From VGSZ01 sp044349155 (GTDB taxonomy: Bacteria > Myxococcota > UBA727 > VGSZ01): a stretch of DNA of 10,398 bases. Under the pieces are notes generated by a model, which did not search any database, was not told the DNA's origin, and saw only the letters and a list, made by a program, of their open reading frames with translations. Below, one piece after another: positions 6,919 through 10,398 of the stretch (positions are counted from its first letter, which is position 1; each line of letters opens with the position of its first letter). The translations under genes were made by a program, and so were the position numbers. The stretch covers positions 1 through 10,398 of the forward strand of contig JBIKRQ010000229.1 in NCBI GenBank assembly GCA_044349155.1. Reading direction: 5' to 3'.

Positions 6919-7209
6919 TCAGCGGGCGTTCCAGGCGGTGAGCAGATCGGCCATTCGCGCGCGAGGGCGAGCTGTGTTTCGGCCTGCCGCACCTGGGCGA
7001 ACGACGGCGTGTTGTTGCGCACGGCGTGCTGCAGGTCGGCGAGCACCATCGTGGTGACCTGCGGGTGTGAGGGCGGCGATGCCCATGCCCTTTGACGCGG
7101 TTGATGAAGGTGCCGGTGTCGATGTCGAACAGCGCCAACGTCAGCACGTCCAGGTCGCCGATGCGGCCCAGTTCGCCCGAGACAACGAAGCGCGCGTTGC
7201 TCGCCCCGG
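6919..7209 (-). pseudogene. Frameshifted remnant of a gene with a TolB-like domain
   Basis: Between the kinase stop and the next gene, protein-like sequence is spread over three frames. The first segment (from about 7200 to about 7095) reads ARFVVSGELGRIGDLD followed by VLTLALFDIDTGTFINRVKG. This is the strand pattern ARxVxSGxLGRxGD..VLTLxLxDxxTG seen in TolB-like N-terminal or CsgG-type domains of myxobacterial proteins. A second frame (about 7050-6960) continues with VTTMVLADLQHAVRNN and AQVRQAETQLALARE. A third ends with RMADLLTAWNAR and a TGA at 6921-6919. No single frame covers the region, and no start precedes the first segment because the kinase end abuts it. I read it as the tail of a lost gene with at least two frameshifts; the second shift is less certain. 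Confidence 0.5.
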
Positions 7210-9270
7210 TCAGGCCGAGAGGCTTTCTGGGCCATGGATCGCCTGTTGAAGGGCACGCACCACCTCGGCTCGGCTGGCGGGCTTCACAAGCAGTGGCCCC
7301 CCGCCACGTGCCAGCACTTCAGCGCTGTAGCCGCTCATCAGCACCACGGGCAGATTCGGGTGGGTCGCGGCCAGCCGCGTGCGCAGCTCCAGGCCGCCCA
7401 TGCGCGGCATCATGACGTCTGACAACACCACGGCTGGCACGACCCCGTGCTCCAGGAGGGCAAGGGCAGAGAGACCGTCCTCGGCCACCTCGACGCGGTA
7501 CCCGGCGTTGCTGAGCATTCGGGCCATGGCCTTGCGCACCATGGGCTCGTCTTCCACGAGCAAGACCAGCTCGCCGTTCGCCCGCGCCTCGGGGGCGCGC
7601 TGTGGTTCTGCCTCCTCGACGACGCTGGCCCGCGGCCAGGCCAGGCGAAAGCTGGACCCCTGCCCCGGCTGGCTTGTGACCCAGATGTAGCCCTCGGACT
7701 GCTTGACGATGCCGAGCACCGTCGACAGCCCAAGCCCGGTGCCGCGCCCTGCCTCCTTCGTCGTGAAGAACGGATCGAAGATCTGGGCGAGGACCTCGGG
7801 CGTCATGCCCGTCCCGGAGTCTGTCACTGTGAGCGTGACGTAGTCGCCCGCTGGTGCTGTGCTGTCGGCTGTGGGCGTTTCGTCGAGGTGCGCGTTTGCG
7901 ACGCCGAGCACCACACGGCCGCCCGGCGTCGCGTCGCGGGCGTTGAGCAGCAGGTTCATCACCACCTGCTCGAGCTGCCCCTCGTCGGCGCGGATCATCC
8001 AGTGCCTGGGATCGATGTTGACCACGAACTCGATGTTTGAGCCCAACACGCGCCCAAACATGTTGGCGGAACGCTGGGCGAGCGCGCCGAGCGAGATCGT
8101 CTTCGGGTTCATCACCTGTCGTCGGCTGAAGGCCAACAACTGCCGCGTCAGCTCTGCTGCTCGCTTGCCGGCTGCGGTGATGGTCTCCAGGGTTTCGCGC
8201 TTGTCCGGATCGGCTTCGTCTTCGAGGAGCATCCCCGTGTTCATCAACACGACGACGAGCAGGTTGTTGAAGTCGTGAGCGACGCCACCAGCCAACTGGC
8301 CAACGGCCTCCAGCTTTTGCGAGCGGCGCAGATGCTGTTCGAGTTCCACCTCGCGGCCGACGTCACGGCCCACCCAGACCTCATTGGGCGTCCCTGGGAT
8401 TGGTCCGCCGGTGATCGCACACTCCCATGGTTCGCCCGCCATCCGTCGAGCGCGAATGCGGCCGCTCCACGAGGCTGCGTCGCGCCAGCGCTGGAGTGCG
8501 GTGCGCGAGGCGTCGTCGGCAGCGAGGAGCTCGACTGGATCGCGACCAATGACCTCTCGCGACGTCAGCCCGGTCTTCGTCAGAAAAGACGGGTTCGCCC
8601 ACGTCACGCGCGTGCCGCCCTCGACGATCAGCACCACGTCGTCGATCGCCTCGACCGCGGCCACCAAACGACGCACCGGTGCGCTGACGCGCTTCAGGCT
8701 CAGCCGGGTCGCCACAAGAAGGAGGCCACCGAGAATGATGGTGGCGATGACGGCGACAACACTGGCGGTCGCCAACTGGGACCACAGCGAGAACGACGCC
8801 ACACCGACCTGCAGCGACCCGCGCCATGCGCCCTCGAAGCCGGCCGTCAGTGGCACGGTGGCCTCTGAGATCACGCGACCATTGAGCATGAACGAGCGAA
8901 ACCCGGCAGTGTCCAGCGTGACGTTGTGCGCTGGAGGTTCGGGGCCCGCCTGCACCAGCGTCCCCTCAGCATCGACGACACGAATGAAGACGAGGGATGG
9001 GTCTTGCGCGACGGCGTCGTCGGCCAACCGCTGCATGCGGTACTCGCCCGCCGCCTTGGCCGCGACCAGTGCCGGAGCAAGCAACCGAGCCGGGACCGCC
9101 GCGTACCGTTCGCGCTCGCGACTGAACTGCAAGAAGGCCGACGCACCAAAGAGCGCGCCAAACGCCAGCACAAGTGCAGCACCGAAGGCGACGAACGAGA
9201 AGACGATCTGCCTGTCAATGCGCGCAAACTCGCCGCTGCTCGCAGGCCTTGAGCCGAAGAGGGCGTTCAC
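7210..9270 (-). CDS. Hybrid sensor histidine kinase with C-terminal receiver
   Basis: GTG 9270 (686 residues) is preferred to the longer frame from 9438. It overlaps the upstream stop as GTGA and has GGAG 7 nt before it. Order: TM1 (about 21-47), an extracytoplasmic domain (about 48-165, Cache/PAS-like, VFIRVVDAEGTLV), TM2 (about 166-188), PAS (about 200-305), then HisKA with phospho-acceptor His332 in the H-box GGVAHDFNN. The ATPase has N-box VVMNLLLNARDAT (N439, N443), G1 DSGTGM (D484), F-box DPFFTTK and G2 GRGTGLGLS. The receiver (about 567-680) has the acidic pair E573/D574, phospho-Asp618 (SDVMMPRMGG) and Lys663. All kinase boxes are intact. The stretch before Lys663 is shorter than usual and KPF is KPA. 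No output regulator lies nearby. The operon places it with a periplasmic binding protein that may be its sensor partner. Confidence 0.85.
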   Translation of the reverse strand: MNALFGSRPASSGEFARIDRQIVFSFVAFGAALVLAFGALFGASAFLQFSRERERYAAVPARLLAPALVAAKAAGEYRMQRLADDAVAQDPSLVFIRVVDAEGTLVQAGPEPPAHNVTLDTAGFRSFMLNGRVISEATVPLTAGFEGAWRGSLQVGVASFSLWSQLATASVVAVIATIILGGLLLVATRLSLKRVSAPVRRLVAAVEAIDDVVLIVEGGTRVTWANPSFLTKTGLTSREVIGRDPVELLAADDASRTALQRWRDAASWSGRIRARRMAGEPWECAITGGPIPGTPNEVWVGRDVGREVELEQHLRRSQKLEAVGQLAGGVAHDFNNLLVVVLMNTGMLLEDEADPDKRETLETITAAGKRAAELTRQLLAFSRRQVMNPKTISLGALAQRSANMFGRVLGSNIEFVVNIDPRHWMIRADEGQLEQVVMNLLLNARDATPGGRVVLGVANAHLDETPTADSTAPAGDYVTLTVTDSGTGMTPEVLAQIFDPFFTTKEAGRGTGLGLSTVLGIVKQSEGYIWVTSQPGQGSSFRLAWPRASVVEEAEPQRAPEARANGELVLLVEDEPMVRKAMARMLSNAGYRVEVAEDGLSALALLEHGVVPAVVLSDVMMPRMGGLELRTRLAATHPNLPVVLMSGYSAEVLARGGGPLLVKPASRAEVVRALQQAIHGPESLSA

Positions 9271-10298
9271 AGTGCATCTCCAGCCGTCCAGGTCGCGGTC
9301 TGACTCGGCCAGGGCAACGTGAACGGCGCGGGCAACGGGCCGTCCCATCCGGGGTAGCGGGCCAGGGTCTCGGCCGTGACCGGGAATGTCGACACCAACC
9401 GACGGCGCGGCACCGGCTTGCCTTCGAGCACCTGCCACATGGTGTGCATCGCGGCTTCACCAAGGGGGCCGCAAAACTGCGCGGCGTCGATGACCGTGAC
9501 GGTTCCACTGCGAATGTTCTCAACGCTTTTCGGGTCGCCGTCGACGGTGGCCACGAGGATCTCGGTCCGCCCTGCTGCCTTGAGTGCTTCGACCACGGCA
9601 AGCCCACCACCGTCGTTGACGGTGAAGACCGCGTCGACGGAGCCGCGCTGCGGAAAATCACGCAGCAGCTGTGCTCCAGCTTGCGCGCCAGCGACGGGCT
9701 CGACCGCCTCGTACGTTGCGAGAATCGTGTGCCGCCGCCCTTGTCGCTCCAGCGCTGCGAGGAACGCATCGAGCCGCTCGACGGTCGAGCTCACCGGCGG
9801 ATACTCAACAAGCACCAGCCGGATGTTGTGACCAGCAGGGAAACGGTTCGCGATGTACTCGCCGTCGAGTCGACCTGCTTGCGCGTTGTCGCTGGTGACA
9901 AATGCGGCGAGCGTTCCCTCCTCGATGTACTGGTCCCAGGCCACAACGGGGATCCCCGCAGCATTCGCCCGACGAAGTTGCGGCCCGAGCACCATCTGCT
10001 CCACCTGCCGGGCTTTGCCGTCGGCGCCATCACCAGCCACAGAAGGGACGAGCTCGAAGCGTGCACCGCTGCTGGTGAGGCGCTGAGCTTCTCGCTCGAC
10101 ACCGCGGCGCATGGCCCGTTGACCCTCGATCGTCGCCGACCAGTAGAGCACGCCGATGCGTTTCAAGCGCGTGGCCGGAGCCGTGTCGTGTGAACTGGTG
10201 CGCTGAGCGTCAGAAGGCACTGCGACAGACAGAGGGTGTTCGCGCTGACACGTGATTCCCCCTACGAGGAGAACGGGTGCAGCTCCGCTCCTGATCAT
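9267..10298 (-). CDS. Sugar-type periplasmic binding lipoprotein (Peripla_BP_4/RbsB-like) with internal gap
   Basis: The product has 343 residues from ATG 10298, which has only a weak site (AGG, 4 nt away). The signal peptide ends GGITC, so Cys17 may be lipidated, though the lipobox is unusual. The fold follows RbsB: RIGVLYWSATIEG, then GIPVVAWDQ, TSDN (D137, N138), R175, TVND (N228, D229), VDGDP (D253) and DAAQ (Q274). These align with the ribose contacts of RbsB, so a pentose or similar sugar is plausible. Between QVEQM (99-102) and LGPQLRRA about 16 residues are missing that in RbsB relatives form the GVDxIxxxP strand of the first lobe. The frame is kept. No permease or ATPase gene is adjacent and the stop overlaps the kinase start, so I infer a sensory rather than transport role. 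Confidence 0.75.
   Translation of the reverse strand: MIRSGAAPVLLVGGITCQREHPLSVAVPSDAQRTSSHDTAPATRLKRIGVLYWSATIEGQRAMRRGVEREAQRLTSSGARFELVPSVAGDGADGKARQVEQMVLGPQLRRANAAGIPVVAWDQYIEEGTLAAFVTSDNAQAGRLDGEYIANRFPAGHNIRLVLVEYPPVSSTVERLDAFLAALERQGRRHTILATYEAVEPVAGAQAGAQLLRDFPQRGSVDAVFTVNDGGGLAVVEALKAAGRTEILVATVDGDPKSVENIRSGTVTVIDAAQFCGPLGEAAMHTMWQVLEGKPVPRRRLVSTFPVTAETLARYPGWDGPLPAPFTLPWPSQTATWTAGDAL
9278..9281 (-). promoter_or_regulatory. Ribosome binding site of the kinase gene
   Basis: GGAG on the minus strand, 7 nt before GTG 9270 and inside the end of the binding-protein gene. It decides the kinase start and supports translational coupling. Confidence 0.65.
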
Positions 10299-10398
10299 GC
10301 TGCCTGCATGACGGCGTGAAAGTCGAGGGCATCAGAAAACCTCCCAGACTGGAGCGTCGACCGCAGATGAAGAATGGCGCGTGCCCCGGTTTCGGACC
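10299..10398. other. Upstream region of the binding-protein/kinase operon
   Basis: No gene is seen in the last 100 bases. On the minus strand GGGAGG stands 7 nt before an ATG at 10332-10330. This is a stronger start signal than that of ATG 10298, but it lies in another frame. No clear promoter boxes are visible, and the operon start may be beyond the window. Confidence 0.4.

Noticed and set aside
8384..9322. Plus-strand frame (312 residues) opposite the kinase
   Set aside because: Antisense to conserved PAS and TM regions; the translation is Ser/Arg/Thr-rich without domains.
9271..9438. Longer kinase N-terminus from 9438
   Set aside because: It lies over the conserved end of the binding-protein gene, lacks a ribosome site, and GTG 9270 has a good one.

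Overview
The window looks like a chromosomal segment of a GC-rich myxobacterium-type organism (phylum Myxococcota). The strongest clue is a secreted repeat protein ending in a MYXO-CTERM-like sorting tag: a CGGC motif, a hydrophobic stretch, then an RRRR cluster. A TonB-like/AgmX-type C-terminus, a small RHS/YD-repeat lipoprotein and many standalone envelope proteins fit that assignment. No rRNA, tRNA or CRISPR array was seen.

Left edge (1-1414). The first 60 bases hold, on the minus strand, the first 20 codons of what looks like an IS630-type transposase. Next, on the plus strand, is a membrane-anchored protein with a TonB-like C-terminus. Its N-terminal part reads well as protein, with a CPRCG zinc-ribbon motif and a full transmembrane helix, but no standard start codon lies in that frame inside the window. 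An ATG at 110 in the neighbouring frame suggests a one-base frameshift. A perfect 7-bp hairpin follows the gene.

Middle (1415-6312). A plus-strand pair encodes a five-helix membrane protein with ankyrin repeats and a 58-residue lipoprotein, coupled by ATGA. The lipoprotein gene runs tail to tail into, and overlaps by 32 bp, a minus-strand gene for a secreted Receptor-L/MORN/MYXO-CTERM protein. Divergent from that gene, across a spacer with a 10-bp imperfect inverted repeat, lie a three-helix membrane protein of unknown function and a YD-repeat lipoprotein. Almost every product here is predicted to be in the envelope or on the surface.

Right part (6313-10298, all minus strand). A sugar-type periplasmic binding lipoprotein overlaps by GTGA a hybrid histidine kinase (TM, extracytoplasmic domain, TM, PAS, HisKA, HATPase, receiver). 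No transporter permease or ATPase gene is nearby, so the pair looks like a binding-protein/kinase sensor in the style of LuxP/LuxQ or TorT/TorS. The binding protein appears to lack about 16 residues of its first lobe, which raises doubt about ligand binding. Downstream of the kinase is a frameshifted remnant of a TolB-like-domain gene, then a conserved two-helix membrane protein of unknown function. Several genes therefore show signs of decay beside a possible insertion sequence.
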